From: JACCTH01 sp035281645
Lineage (GTDB): Bacteria > Actinomycetota > Acidimicrobiia > Spongiisociales > ZC4RG35
Length of the DNA stretch: 64,000 nt
Direction: 5' to 3'
NCBI GenBank assembly: GCA_035281645.1
Contig: DATEDN010000099.1
Coordinates: forward strand, 1 to 64,000
A program made the translations under genes and the position numbers. How positions within the stretch are numbered: the stretch's first letter is position 1; every line of letters begins with the position of its first letter. Under the pieces are notes generated by a model, which worked only from the letters and a program-made list of their open reading frames with translations, did not search any database and was not told the DNA's origin. Of the stretch, positions 9,176 to 17,655 are shown in pieces.

Positions 9176-10230
9176 TGGAGGGCTCCGGCGCTCTCCACCA
9201 TCGGTGCTACCGCTACTGCTTCACCGTTTCGTTGTGAGGATTCCAAGGCGGCGTGGACCACAGCCAGGGCTCGAATGGCCTCCAGGGCTCCCACCTCGAC
9301 GTCGGCCTCCCCCCGAATGGCGAGTGCGAACTCCTCCAGCTGCTCGCGGAACATGTCGGTGGAGGGGATGTCGACTGGGGGCCTCACCGACTCCCGATAG
9401 GCCTGGCTGACCAAGGTGCTCTTCGAGTCGACCAGGTGGGACTCATCCCAATTGTTGAAGTCGAGGTCGTAGAACAGATTGGCCTCGGTTCCTTGGAGCC
9501 GGAGCTGATAAACCCCAGGTGAGGCCCATCCCGTTCCCAGATAGCCAAGCGGTCCCGACTCGAACTCGAGGATCGACATGACCGCATCGGGGACCTCGGC
9601 CCGGGTGTAGAGCTTGCGGGCGTGGCTGGAAACGGCCGCCACCGGGCCAAGCAGGTACTGCAAATTGTCGGCGTGATGCACGCCGAGCTGGATCATCGCC
9701 CCGCCGGGGCTCTTGTCAGCGAACCACCTCCAGGTGTCAGTGGTCAGCTCCAGCCCTCGCTCGTTCGAGAAGTTCGCCTCGGCCAGCGAGACCCTCCCCA
9801 CTTTCCCGGTCTCGATCCATTGCTTCATTGCTCGATGCCCACCAAGCCGGCGGGCGCTGTGGCCGACGGCGAAGGGCAGGCCCGATGCGGCGGCCGCCCG
9901 GGCGATCACTCCCGCATCCTCCATAGTGTGGGCGATCGGCTTGTCGGTGTACACCGCCTTGCCGGCATCCAAGCTCTCCAAGATGACCGTCTTGTGCGTG
10001 TCGTTGGGCGTGGTCACCAGAACCCCCTCGATCTCGGGGTCGGCCAACAGCTCGTCCAGGGTTGCTGCCGCTTTGGGGATGCCGAACTCTTCCTGAAAGG
10101 CGGCGCGGCGCTCGGCCGAGCGCGAGAAACAGCTCGCCATCTCGATCACCGATCCTCTTTGAGCACCCCGTGCCAGAACCCTGGCCCACCGCCCCAACCC
10201 GATGGATGCGAGCTTCACCCCCTTGGTCAC
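9172..10230 (-). CDS. Gfo/Idh/MocA-family NAD(P) oxidoreductase
   Basis: The 352-residue protein starts with the Rossmann motif LASIGLGRWARVLARGAQ. It continues with VLVTTPNDTHKTVILESLDAG and the catalytic-lysine motif, here YTDKPIAH (DKP instead of the common EKP), then the Gfo/Idh/MocA C-terminal domain with GGAMIQLGVHHADNLQYLLG. Such enzymes oxidise or reduce sugars, inositols and related polyols with NAD(P). GTG at 10230 forms a GTGA overlap with the cupin stop, so the longer in-frame extension is rejected. A second member opens the operon at 13346; the two are clearly related but not near-identical. Confidence 0.87.
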   Translation of the reverse strand: MTKGVKLASIGLGRWARVLARGAQRGSVIEMASCFSRSAERRAAFQEEFGIPKAAATLDELLADPEIEGVLVTTPNDTHKTVILESLDAGKAVYTDKPIAHTMEDAGVIARAAAASGLPFAVGHSARRLGGHRAMKQWIETGKVGRVSLAEANFSNERGLELTTDTWRWFADKSPGGAMIQLGVHHADNLQYLLGPVAAVSSHARKLYTRAEVPDAVMSILEFESGPLGYLGTGWASPGVYQLRLQGTEANLFYDLDFNNWDESHLVDSKSTLVSQAYRESVRPPVDIPSTDMFREQLEEFALAIRGEADVEVGALEAIRALAVVHAALESSQRNGEAVAVAPMVESAGALQ

Positions 10231-10613
10231 TCCCGTCCTCCTGCCTCGGCGTTGATCGTCAGGTCGAGCTCTTCGATGTTGCTGGCAAAGTCGTCGTGGG
10301 GGAAGAAGCAGCAAAGGGACATCGTCTCGCCCTGATTGGCCAAGGTGGCGTGGGGTGTCCGCGCCGGGATTCGGTACCAGCTGCCAGGTCCGACCGGATG
10401 GAAGACCCCATCGAGCCAAACCCGGCCCGTCCCGGCGACCACGTAGACGATCTCTTCGCTTTCCGGATGTAGGTGAGGAGACCTGGCGGGGACGTACTCG
10501 ATCGTGACTTGGCGCACGGTCGAAGCGCCTTGCCCCGCACTCCGGAAGGGATCGGAGGTCGTCCGTCCCGGGAATTCGCGGAATTCGAGTTCCCCTGGGC
10601 CGACGACGGTCAT
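10227..10613 (-). CDS. Cupin-domain protein
   Basis: The 128-residue single-domain cupin contains HLHPESEEIVYVVAGTGRVW (cupin motif 1 with His, His and Glu metal ligands) and PGSWYRIPARTPHATLANQG (motif 2 with a His). It may be an isomerase, a small dioxygenase or a binding protein; the sequence does not decide. It is coupled by 4-nt overlaps on both sides (ATGA with the creatininase-like gene, GTGA with the oxidoreductase), placing it firmly in the catabolic operon. Confidence 0.85.
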   Translation of the reverse strand: MTVVGPGELEFREFPGRTTSDPFRSAGQGASTVRQVTIEYVPARSPHLHPESEEIVYVVAGTGRVWLDGVFHPVGPGSWYRIPARTPHATLANQGETMSLCCFFPHDDFASNIEELDLTINAEAGGRE

Positions 10614-11374
10614 GACCGACCTCTCATTTTCAAGATCTCCTCGACGGCTACCGCAATCTCAGTGGCGACGGTGTGGGCAAAGTCAGCCGCCGCTGCTTCG
10701 TCGGCCCAGGCCGGATTTCCATACCAGCCTTGGTTTGCGATCTCGGTGACATCAGTTATGTAGCCGTAGACCTCGCGCGAACGTCGCATGGCATCGAGCT
10801 CTTCGGCTCCTTCTGGTCTCGTGGGCATCCCAGCCCGGTCGAGGCGGGCCAGCTCGGGCTCGTGGGCGAGGACAGCGAGGGTCTCTATTCCTCCCCCGTG
10901 AGTGAGCTCGCCCCCAGCCGGCGCATAGATGCGCTGCGCCGTGTAACAGGCGTGGGCGGTAACCACGAGCACGTCGTTCTCGGACTGGAGGTCGGTGGCC
11001 ACCGAGTCGAGCGAGGCGATGTTGCCTTCATGCCAATTGACAAAGACGAAGGTGCGAGCACCCATCGCAACCATCTCTTCGCAGAGGTTGGCGAGATACC
11101 CCTCGAATACGTCTCGTCGCAACGAGACAGAGCCGGGGTGGCCGGCATGAATCGGGGTAACCCCGTAGGGGCCGGCGGGGACGATGATCGCGTCGAGGAT
11201 CTCGGCGAGCTCCACCGCCACCAGGTCGGCTGCCATCGTGTCGGTTCCACAGGGGAGATGCGGCCCGTGCTGCTCGATGCTTCCGAACGGCATCACGACG
11301 CGTTGGCTGCGGTCGAGGAGTTCACGGACGTCGGGCGAGGTCAGGTCGTAGATCGAGCGGGGGGTCGGGCTCAT
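10610..11374 (-). CDS. Creatininase-family amidohydrolase
   Basis: The 254-residue protein carries the metal-binding signatures of the creatininase family: GSIEQHGPHLPCGTDT (Glu, His and Asp), FVNWHEGNIASL (the family's N-x-H-G-G-N site, here HEGN) and THGGGIETLAVL (Glu). The family uses two divalent metals to open cyclic amides such as creatinine, and also includes the MftE peptidase and FAPy deformylases. No mycofactocin genes are seen here, so a cyclic amide or related substrate is more likely. The ATG overlaps the upstream dehydrogenase stop by 4 nt. Confidence 0.86.
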   Translation of the reverse strand: MSPTPRSIYDLTSPDVRELLDRSQRVVMPFGSIEQHGPHLPCGTDTMAADLVAVELAEILDAIIVPAGPYGVTPIHAGHPGSVSLRRDVFEGYLANLCEEMVAMGARTFVFVNWHEGNIASLDSVATDLQSENDVLVVTAHACYTAQRIYAPAGGELTHGGGIETLAVLAHEPELARLDRAGMPTRPEGAEELDAMRRSREVYGYITDVTEIANQGWYGNPAWADEAAAADFAHTVATEIAVAVEEILKMRGRS

Positions 11375-12369
11375 GAAACTCCCCTCCCGGCAGGGATCAC
11401 CACCGCGTGGAGGGGCGGTTGGGATTGGAGGATTCGGAGGGCCTCGGCTGCTCCCTGTCGACGAAGAGCCAGCTCGCTCTCCTCGGTGTACCAGGACATG
11501 TGCGGTGTCAGGATCACGCGATCACCGATGCCCTCGAACATGGTGACATCAGGCGGCTCGTGCTCGAACACATCCAGAGCCGCCATCGCCGGCCGGCCTT
11601 GGGCGAGTCCGCTAATGAGGGCAACGGTGTCAACCAAGGCTCCCCGGGCCGTGTTGACCAGAACCGAACCCTCTTTCATGAGATTCAATTCCTGAGACCC
11701 GAGCAGATGGCCGCGGGCTTCCGGGGGAGCGTGCAGGCTCACGACATCAGCGGTGCTGAGAACGTCAGATAGTTTGACGAACTCGATATTGAGGTCTGCG
11801 AGGTCTCCGTTGAGAGCAGCGGGTAGCGGATCTGCGACCAAGAAGCGGTCAAACCCGACACCCTTCAGCATCCGGGCGACACGCCGACCGATCCGTCCGA
11901 ACCCGATCAATCCGACGGTGAGCGACGGCGGTAGATGGAGCGGACGCAAGTCGGCCACACCCCACGAGCCACTCTTCATCTGGCGGTCGGCCTGAGTCAA
12001 TCGGCGAAGGCAGGCGAGTACCAGGGTCACCGTGTGCAGGGCGACGGCCTCAGTTCCGTAGTCCGGGACGTTTGCTACCCACATGCCCAGCTGGCGAGCG
12101 GCGTCGAGATCGACAGTGTCGGTGCCGACACCGAGACGGACGATCGCCCGAGCCCGCAACGCTTCCAGTGTCCCGGCGTCGAACACCGGAGCGGCACCGG
12201 CGAGGATCACATCCGCTCCCGTCGCCACCGCCAAGATCTCGGCGCGGTTTCGGGCGTGACCCGAACTGAGTTCGACATCGCCGAGGATCTGGCGCTCGAC
12301 ATCAAAGTCGCCAAAGCGGGTTCCGAGAATCGCCACTTTGGGTCGGCCCTTGCCCATCGCCCTCGTCAC
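11371..12369 (-). CDS. D-2-hydroxyacid dehydrogenase (C-terminal-binding-protein type)
   Basis: The 332-residue NAD-dependent dehydrogenase has the Rossmann core GLIGFGRIGRRVARMLKGVG. Its catalytic residues lie in VNTARGALVD (Arg), DVFEHEPP (Glu) and LTPHMSWYTEES (His), the usual Arg-Glu-His triad. The family reduces 2-oxoacids or oxidises D-2-hydroxyacids; phosphoglycerate dehydrogenase is larger, so serine synthesis is unlikely. GTG at 12369 gives the GTGA overlap typical of this operon, and ATG at 12357 is a possible alternative. It probably handles a 2-hydroxy or 2-oxo acid released by the upstream steps. Confidence 0.87.
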   Translation of the reverse strand: MTRAMGKGRPKVAILGTRFGDFDVERQILGDVELSSGHARNRAEILAVATGADVILAGAAPVFDAGTLEALRARAIVRLGVGTDTVDLDAARQLGMWVANVPDYGTEAVALHTVTLVLACLRRLTQADRQMKSGSWGVADLRPLHLPPSLTVGLIGFGRIGRRVARMLKGVGFDRFLVADPLPAALNGDLADLNIEFVKLSDVLSTADVVSLHAPPEARGHLLGSQELNLMKEGSVLVNTARGALVDTVALISGLAQGRPAMAALDVFEHEPPDVTMFEGIGDRVILTPHMSWYTEESELALRRQGAAEALRILQSQPPLHAVVIPAGRGVS

Positions 12370-13346
12370 CCAGCATCTACCGCTTCGAAGCACCCACTGG
12401 TTGCGCTTCGCTGGGCCGCCTCCAGCACGGCGACAACAGCCAGACCCTCGGCTCCGGACACCTCCGGGTGGCTGCCACTCCGGATGCAAGTGGCGAATTC
12501 GATCAGTTGATCGGTGACGGCGTCGAATTCGCTCAGTTGGATCTCAGCCGGCTCGGACTCGCCCCGACGCTGGTAGCTGAGAGTGGCGCCGTCGCGATCG
12601 GCGAAGGCAGCCCCCTCGGTGCCGTGGACGGAGAGGCTGATGCGCCAGGGGGTGAAGAAGGAGGAGACGAGGGCGCCTACCGCTCCGCTGGCGAACTCAA
12701 AGACCATGGCGGTGGATTCGTCGATCGGAACCGTGCGGCCGCGACGAGACACCGCTGCCACCCTGGTGATGGGGCCCGCAAGGTAGTGAAAGTTCTCGAT
12801 CTGATGGATTCCCAGCGAGGTCATCGACCCGAGAGGACTCTCTTCTTCGTCCCAGCGCCAGGCACCCTCGGCGAGGCGATTGGGGAGGGAATGATTCGCC
12901 TCCAGCGTTTCGATCTCGCCGATTTCGCCGTCGTCGATGAGACGCTTCATCTCTCGATGAGCAGCATGACGTCGTCGTTGGAATCCAACTTGCAGGACTA
13001 TGCCGCCCGCTTCCGCCGCCTTGAGGGAGGCTCGGGCATCTTCGACCGACAACGCCAGAGGCTTCTCGATGAAAACGTGCTTTCCGGCATGGGCCGCGGC
13101 CTCCACCAACTGACGATGGCTTTGGTGTGAGGTGGCGATGAGCACCGCCTGGATCGAGGGGTCGTTGAGAATGTCTTCGAGACTCGATGCCGGCTCACAG
13201 CCGAGGGCCGTCGCGAACTCCTTCCTGGTCTCCTCGGTGCGGGCGTAGCAAGACACCAGGTCCATGCCTGCGGCCACGGCCCCGCGAGCGAGTTCCTTCC
13301 CCCACCACCCCAAGCCGATGCTGGCCACCCTCACCCTCTCGGCCAT
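12366..13346 (-). CDS. Gfo/Idh/MocA-family NAD(P) oxidoreductase, first gene of operon
   Basis: The 326-residue protein has a Rossmann start, VRVASIGLGWWGKELARGA, then VLIATSHQSHRQLVEAAAHAG and the catalytic motif VFIEKPLALS (EKP). A C-terminal domain follows, with GSMTSLGIHQIENFHYLAG. It is the first gene of the minus-strand operon. AAGGAG lies just before the ATG at 13346 (plus-strand CTCCTT at about 13351-13356). Together with the paralogue at 9172-10230, it suggests two redox steps on a polyol, sugar-acid or similar ring compound. Confidence 0.88.
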   Translation of the reverse strand: MAERVRVASIGLGWWGKELARGAVAAGMDLVSCYARTEETRKEFATALGCEPASSLEDILNDPSIQAVLIATSHQSHRQLVEAAAHAGKHVFIEKPLALSVEDARASLKAAEAGGIVLQVGFQRRRHAAHREMKRLIDDGEIGEIETLEANHSLPNRLAEGAWRWDEEESPLGSMTSLGIHQIENFHYLAGPITRVAAVSRRGRTVPIDESTAMVFEFASGAVGALVSSFFTPWRISLSVHGTEGAAFADRDGATLSYQRRGESEPAEIQLSEFDAVTDQLIEFATCIRSGSHPEVSGAEGLAVVAVLEAAQRSATSGCFEAVDAG

Positions 13347-13399
13347 GACTCTCCTTCATGCCTGATCGTCTCCCCCAAAGGCGATCCTAACCTCGCCCG

Positions 13400-13409
13400 C
13401 AATCGATTG
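13400..13409. promoter_or_regulatory. Candidate LacI-family operator, divergent operon promoter
   Basis: CAATCGATTG is a perfect 10-bp palindrome with a central CG, the usual geometry of LacI-family operators. It lies in the 98-nt region between the nine-gene minus operon and the plus-strand molybdenum hydroxylase. It overlaps the predicted -35 box of the plus promoter (13407-13412). A near copy, CAATCGTTTG, precedes the lacI-type gene at 17765. Operator function is inferred, not shown. Confidence 0.5.
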
Positions 13410-13436
13410 TGCGGGCGCGGCTGGCAGGGCTATAAA
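13407..13436 (+). promoter_or_regulatory. Candidate sigma-70 promoter of the hydroxylase operon
   Basis: TTGTGC (13407-13412) is followed after 18 nt by TATAAA (13431-13436). The expected transcription start, about 13442-13444, is immediately before GTG 13445, so the message could be leaderless or nearly so. The -35 matches poorly (3 of 6) and the -10 well (5 of 6). The palindrome at 13400-13409 overlaps the -35, fitting repression. Confidence 0.4.
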
Positions 13437-13444
13437 GGATGGGC

Positions 13445-15748
13445 GTGGTCGAGATCCCCTATTTCGAGGCTCGCTCGTCCAAGCGACGGGAAGACCTTCG
13501 CTTCATCACCGGTGCCGGGCGCTACGTCGCCGACCTCGCCCCCCCGGAATGCGTCCACATCGCCTTCGTGCGCAGTACCGAGGCTCATGCCCTGATCACC
13601 GGGATCGACACCGACGCCGTTCTCGGAGCAGACGTGATTGGGGTGTTTACCGCCGAGGACCTGAACCTTGCCGATATCCCAGGGGACAGCATTGCCGCCG
13701 CTGCCCCCGCGTTTTCCCGGCCCCACCTCGCCCACGAGAAGGTTCGCTATGTCGGCGAACCCATCGCCGTGGTGGCTGCGAGGTCCGAGTCGGCGGCGGT
13801 CGACGGCGCCGACTCGGTCTGGGTGGATTACGAGCCCATTGCCGCCGTCGTCGATCCGCGCGCAAGTCTTGCCGACGAGGTGATCATTCACGAGGCGGCG
13901 GGTACCAATGTCGTTCACCGGACGGACCTCGCCGTGGGAGAGTCCTCGGGCGATTACGAGGTCGCAGTGGAGGTTGAGGTCGTCAACCAGAGGCTCGCTC
14001 CCAATCCCATCGAGCCTCTCGTCATCATCGCCATCCCTCAGGAAGACGGGGGACTCGAGGTGTACATCAGCCACCAGCGACCTCATGGCGTGCAGGCGCG
14101 CCTCTCCCAGCTCATTCCGATGGATCGAACCAAGCTCCACATCGTCGTTCCCGACGTGGGAGGGGCCTTCGGGATGAAGGGAATGACCTATCCCGAGCAC
14201 ACGGTGACCGCGGCTCTCGCCCTCCGCCTCGCCCAACCGGTGCTGTGGACGGAAAGACGTCGCGAACACCTGAGCGGAGGCACCCACGGCAGGGGCTCGT
14301 TCCACCGAGTGAGGCTCATGGGGAAACGGAGTGGTCGTATCGAGCGGGCCGAGATCGACATCCTGGCCGATGTCGGTGCTTATCCCCACAATGGGACCGG
14401 GATCCCCAACTTCTCCCGGCTGGTCGCTCTCGGCCTGTACGACATCGAGAACGTGTCGGTGAAGACCACCGCGGTGGTCACCAACGCGGCGCCGACCGGT
14501 TCATACCGAGGCGCCGGACGCCCCGAGGCCGCGTACGCCATCGAGCGGGCCGTTGATGCTTTCGCCCGGGAGGCGAATCTCGATCCCATCGAGGTGCGGT
14601 TGGCCAACTTCATACGGTCAGAGGCCCTGCCCCACCGCACGCCGACCGGTGCTGTCTACGACTCTGGCGACTATGGCGCCGCCCTGCGACTTGCCATCGA
14701 CCTGGTGGGGTTGGATCGCCTCCGCCAGGAGCAAAAGGAGCGTCGCGCCGAGAGGCGCAATCCCATTGGAGTGGGCTTTGGCGCCTTCGTCGAGCGCGCC
14801 GGGGGCGCCGTCGAAGGCGGGGAATACGGTCGTATCGAAGTTGACCGGGCGGGAGCGATCACTGTCCGAACCGGCTCGGCTTCCTCCGGCCAGGGCCACG
14901 AGACCGCCTGGGCGCAACTGGCGGCGGCCGCCCTCGGTGTTGCCCCGGAGGACGTGCGCTTCGTGGCGGGCGACACGGACGAAGTCGCCCAGGGCACCGG
15001 GACCTTCGCCAGCCGCTCGGCTCAGATTGGTGGAGCGGCTATCTGGCGAACTGCCCACGTGGTGAGGGAGAAGGCGATCGATTTGGTCGCCGACCTCCTC
15101 GAGTCGGCGTCGACGGATGTGTTGATATCAAATGGGATCTTTTCGATCGCCGGGGTGCCAGGAACCGAGATGAGCTGGTCTGAGGTGGCCGAGGCGGCCC
15201 ACGAACGCGGCGTCGACCTCACGGCCGAGGAATGGTTCGTGCCCGGCGCCCAGACATTCCCGTACGGAGTGCACGCCGCCGTGGTCGAAGTGGACCTCGA
15301 GACCGGAGAGGTGGATCTCCTCCGCATGGTGGCGGTCGATGATTGCGGCAATGTCCTCAACCCGATGCTGGTGGAGGGCCAGCTCCATGGTTCCCTAATG
15401 CAGGGAATCGGCCAGGCCCTTTACGAGGGAGTCCAGTACTCCGACCAGGGACAGCTGCTCACATCCACCCTGGTCGATTACGCGCTTCCACGGGCGAACG
15501 ACGCTCCTCCGATCACCTCCAAACGCCTGGTTCATCCGGCCCCCTCCAACCCCCTCGGGGCGAAGGGAACGGGGGAGGCGGGCTGCATCGGCGCTCCGCC
15601 GGCGATCGTCAATGCCGTGCTCGACGCTCTCGCCCCCTACGGAGTGACCCATATCGACATGCCGCTCCGCCCGGCGACGGTGTGGACGGCGCTGGCACAA
15701 TCGAAAGACCGTTCGAGCAGGTTGAAGACGGACAAGGGAGAGGGATAG
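13445..15748 (+). CDS. Molybdenum hydroxylase large subunit (XDH/CoxL-like)
   Basis: The 767-residue protein matches the Mo-cofactor subunit of the xanthine dehydrogenase / CO dehydrogenase family. Features are SKRREDLRFITGAGRYVADL (family N-terminus), HEKVRYVGEPIAVV, VPDVGGAFGMKG, GSYRGAGRPEAAYAIE (form II-type loop, not the CO dehydrogenase Cys loop), TGSASSGQGHET and the catalytic-Glu motif GTGEAGCIGAPPA. The family hydroxylates N-heterocycles and aldehydes. No FAD (medium) or 2Fe-2S (small) subunit gene is adjacent. GTG 13445 is preferred over ATG 13439: AAAGGA at 13434-13439 runs into the ATG, and the predicted transcript starts after it. Confidence 0.85.
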   Translation: MVEIPYFEARSSKRREDLRFITGAGRYVADLAPPECVHIAFVRSTEAHALITGIDTDAVLGADVIGVFTAEDLNLADIPGDSIAAAAPAFSRPHLAHEKVRYVGEPIAVVAARSESAAVDGADSVWVDYEPIAAVVDPRASLADEVIIHEAAGTNVVHRTDLAVGESSGDYEVAVEVEVVNQRLAPNPIEPLVIIAIPQEDGGLEVYISHQRPHGVQARLSQLIPMDRTKLHIVVPDVGGAFGMKGMTYPEHTVTAALALRLAQPVLWTERRREHLSGGTHGRGSFHRVRLMGKRSGRIERAEIDILADVGAYPHNGTGIPNFSRLVALGLYDIENVSVKTTAVVTNAAPTGSYRGAGRPEAAYAIERAVDAFAREANLDPIEVRLANFIRSEALPHRTPTGAVYDSGDYGAALRLAIDLVGLDRLRQEQKERRAERRNPIGVGFGAFVERAGGAVEGGEYGRIEVDRAGAITVRTGSASSGQGHETAWAQLAAAALGVAPEDVRFVAGDTDEVAQGTGTFASRSAQIGGAAIWRTAHVVREKAIDLVADLLESASTDVLISNGIFSIAGVPGTEMSWSEVAEAAHERGVDLTAEEWFVPGAQTFPYGVHAAVVEVDLETGEVDLLRMVAVDDCGNVLNPMLVEGQLHGSLMQGIGQALYEGVQYSDQGQLLTSTLVDYALPRANDAPPITSKRLVHPAPSNPLGAKGTGEAGCIGAPPAIVNAVLDALAPYGVTHIDMPLRPATVWTALAQSKDRSSRLKTDKGEG

Positions 15749-15751
15749 CTC

Positions 15752-16651
15752 ATGGATCCAGAGAACATCAGCATCACCGAAGAAGTAGCCGGCTCCGACA
15801 TCCCCGTCGAGCTCAGATACTTGGAGACTTGGGACGGCCTTTATGCCCCAATCGGCCTTCGTGTCCCTCAGGGCGAGGGTCCCTTCCCCCTCGTCCTTCT
15901 CGCCTCCGGCAACGGTGGGGGAGGCATGTCCTGGATCAGGAACGCGGTCGCCAACCGTGGCTACATCATGGAGCGTCTCCTCGAGCGGGGGTACGCATGC
16001 GCCTGGATTCGTTATCGGACCGAAGTTGAGCTCGGCTACGAGAACGGGGGGCGCCTGATCCGTGACACCCGACAGGGGCGTGACATGTTCAACCGCTCAC
16101 CTCTCGAGTACGAGGATGAAATCGCCATCGTCGAGCAGCTCAAGAAGGACCCACGCTTCGATGCCGAGCGAGTGGGTTTGATCGGAATGAGCCATGGTGG
16201 GGAAATGGTGCTCAAGCTCACCTCCGAGTACCAAGGCGTCAAAGCGGCGGTTGCTTCCGAACCCGCCTCGCACGAGTTCCTAGCGTTGACTCCCGACGAC
16301 ACCGCCTTCGTCGCACCCGACACGGGCATGCGCAACATCGAGGAAATGCAGATGGTGGAAACGGAGAAGGTGCGCTCGCGTATCGATATGGAGAAGGCGG
16401 CCGAACGGATCTCGACGATCGACACCCCGATCCTGGTCATGGGGAGGGAAGACGATCACCTGCAAGGGATATTCCGGGTCTCTTACGAGTTGCTGGCTGA
16501 GGCCGGTAAACCTGTGGAGTGGGTGAGCTGGGACCACGATCTCCACGGTTACATCTACCCATTACGCGGTCCTGACGGCCAATACGAAGTCAACGAGGTC
16601 GCCGAAGCCGCAATCGCCGGCGTCCTCGACTACCTAGACCGGCATCTCTAG
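15752..16651 (+). CDS. Alpha/beta hydrolase, dienelactone/prolyl-oligopeptidase-like
   Basis: The 299-residue hydrolase has an early strand, PLVLLASGNGGGGMSW (oxyanion region). The nucleophile elbow is GLIGMSHGGEMVL (G-x-S-x-G), a possible acid lies in VMGREDDHLQG, and a His in WDHDLHGYIYP. It starts 3 nt after the molybdenum hydroxylase stop, with GGGAGAGGGA upstream of the ATG, so the two form an operon. It is probably an esterase or lactonase acting after hydroxylation. No signal peptide is seen. Confidence 0.82.
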   Translation: MDPENISITEEVAGSDIPVELRYLETWDGLYAPIGLRVPQGEGPFPLVLLASGNGGGGMSWIRNAVANRGYIMERLLERGYACAWIRYRTEVELGYENGGRLIRDTRQGRDMFNRSPLEYEDEIAIVEQLKKDPRFDAERVGLIGMSHGGEMVLKLTSEYQGVKAAVASEPASHEFLALTPDDTAFVAPDTGMRNIEEMQMVETEKVRSRIDMEKAAERISTIDTPILVMGREDDHLQGIFRVSYELLAEAGKPVEWVSWDHDLHGYIYPLRGPDGQYEVNEVAEAAIAGVLDYLDRHL

Positions 16652-16678
16652 ACCGGAGAACGCAGGCGAGGGGCTTCT

Positions 16679-17614
16679 CTAGCTCAGCCCGTCGGAGATG
16701 TCTTTGTTCTCCGGGGCGAGGTCGATCCCGGTGCCCTCGGCGTGTCTGGCCAGCATCGAGGCGAAGTCCTGGTCGCCAAAACCTCGGCCGATGCCGTCCA
16801 TGACGATCTGGTGCACGAGGGCGGCGGTTGGAAGCGGGACCCCGAGCAGCCTTCCGGACTCGAGGCCTAACTCGAAATCCTTACGAAGTAAGTGCCAGGT
16901 GAAAGAAGGGGTGTAGTCCAGGTTCACGAACGCCGGGGTCTTGTACCGGGTGAAGGTGGAGCCCATCACGCTGTCGTTGAGAAACTCGAGGAAGTCGGCC
17001 CGCGACACTCCGGCAGCCTCGGCCAGGAGAGTGATCTCCGCCATCGATTGCGTCACCACCCCCAGCATCAGGTTGTGGCAAATCTTGACCAGGCGGGCTT
17101 CGTCCCCCTCACCGACATAGGTGACCTTGCGCCCGAAACACTGGAGATAGGGCAGCACGGTTTCATAAGCGTCCTTTGGCCCCGACACCACCGAGGTGAG
17201 GCGGCCCGACTTCACGACCTTTGGATTGCCCGAAACCGGCGCCGCCAGCACCGCGGTCCCCAGTTCTTCGGCCCGCTTGGTGAGCGTCCGTGAGGTCGTG
17301 GCGTCGATAGTCGTCGAGTCGACGATAATTTCCGGTCGGCGGTCGGACCGAGAGAGGACCCCTTCCGCACCGAGCGTCACTTCGAGGACATCTTCGGGAC
17401 CGGCAACCATGGTGAAGACAATGTCCCGCTCGGCGAGGTCGGCCGGTGAGTCGACGACCTTCGCACCCTTCGCCGCCAAGGGTTCAGCCTTGGAGCGAGT
17501 TCGGTTGTAGACCCAGAGGTCCACGTCCGAGGCCAGCAAGCGATCGACGAGGGCTGCGCCCATCCGACCCGCCCCGATCCAGCCCACCCGGTGCGGGTAC
17601 TTGTTTTCGGCCAT
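16679..17614 (-). CDS. 3-hydroxyisobutyrate-dehydrogenase-family oxidoreductase
   Basis: The 311-residue beta-hydroxyacid dehydrogenase has the Rossmann start GWIGAGRMGAALVDRL. The substrate motif is AAPVSGNPKVVKSGRL, the catalytic-Lys region ARLVKICHNLMLG (family K-x-x-x-N-N, here partly altered), and the C-terminal helical domain contains LLRKDFELGLESG. It oxidises or reduces 3-hydroxyacids with NAD(P). ATG 17614 is used, preceded by GAGGGGAG. The very long N-terminal extension of the reading frame is antisense to lacI and was rejected. The gene diverges from the LacI regulator, which likely controls it. Confidence 0.87.
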   Translation of the reverse strand: MAENKYPHRVGWIGAGRMGAALVDRLLASDVDLWVYNRTRSKAEPLAAKGAKVVDSPADLAERDIVFTMVAGPEDVLEVTLGAEGVLSRSDRRPEIIVDSTTIDATTSRTLTKRAEELGTAVLAAPVSGNPKVVKSGRLTSVVSGPKDAYETVLPYLQCFGRKVTYVGEGDEARLVKICHNLMLGVVTQSMAEITLLAEAAGVSRADFLEFLNDSVMGSTFTRYKTPAFVNLDYTPSFTWHLLRKDFELGLESGRLLGVPLPTAALVHQIVMDGIGRGFGDQDFASMLARHAEGTGIDLAPENKDISDGLS

Positions 17615-17655
17615 GTCTCCCCTCACGCTGGCGGTCACCGGTTCTGATCGCTCCG

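Noticed and set aside
13430..14389. 319-codon frame antisense to the molybdenum hydroxylase
   Set aside because: It overlaps a strongly motif-supported gene and its composition looks like a shadow frame; no signal or domain was seen.
13445..15748. Assignment of the CoxL-like protein as true CO dehydrogenase
   Set aside because: The active-site loop is SYRGAGR (form II type) rather than the Cys-containing AYxCSFR of form I CO dehydrogenase, and the other subunits are missing.
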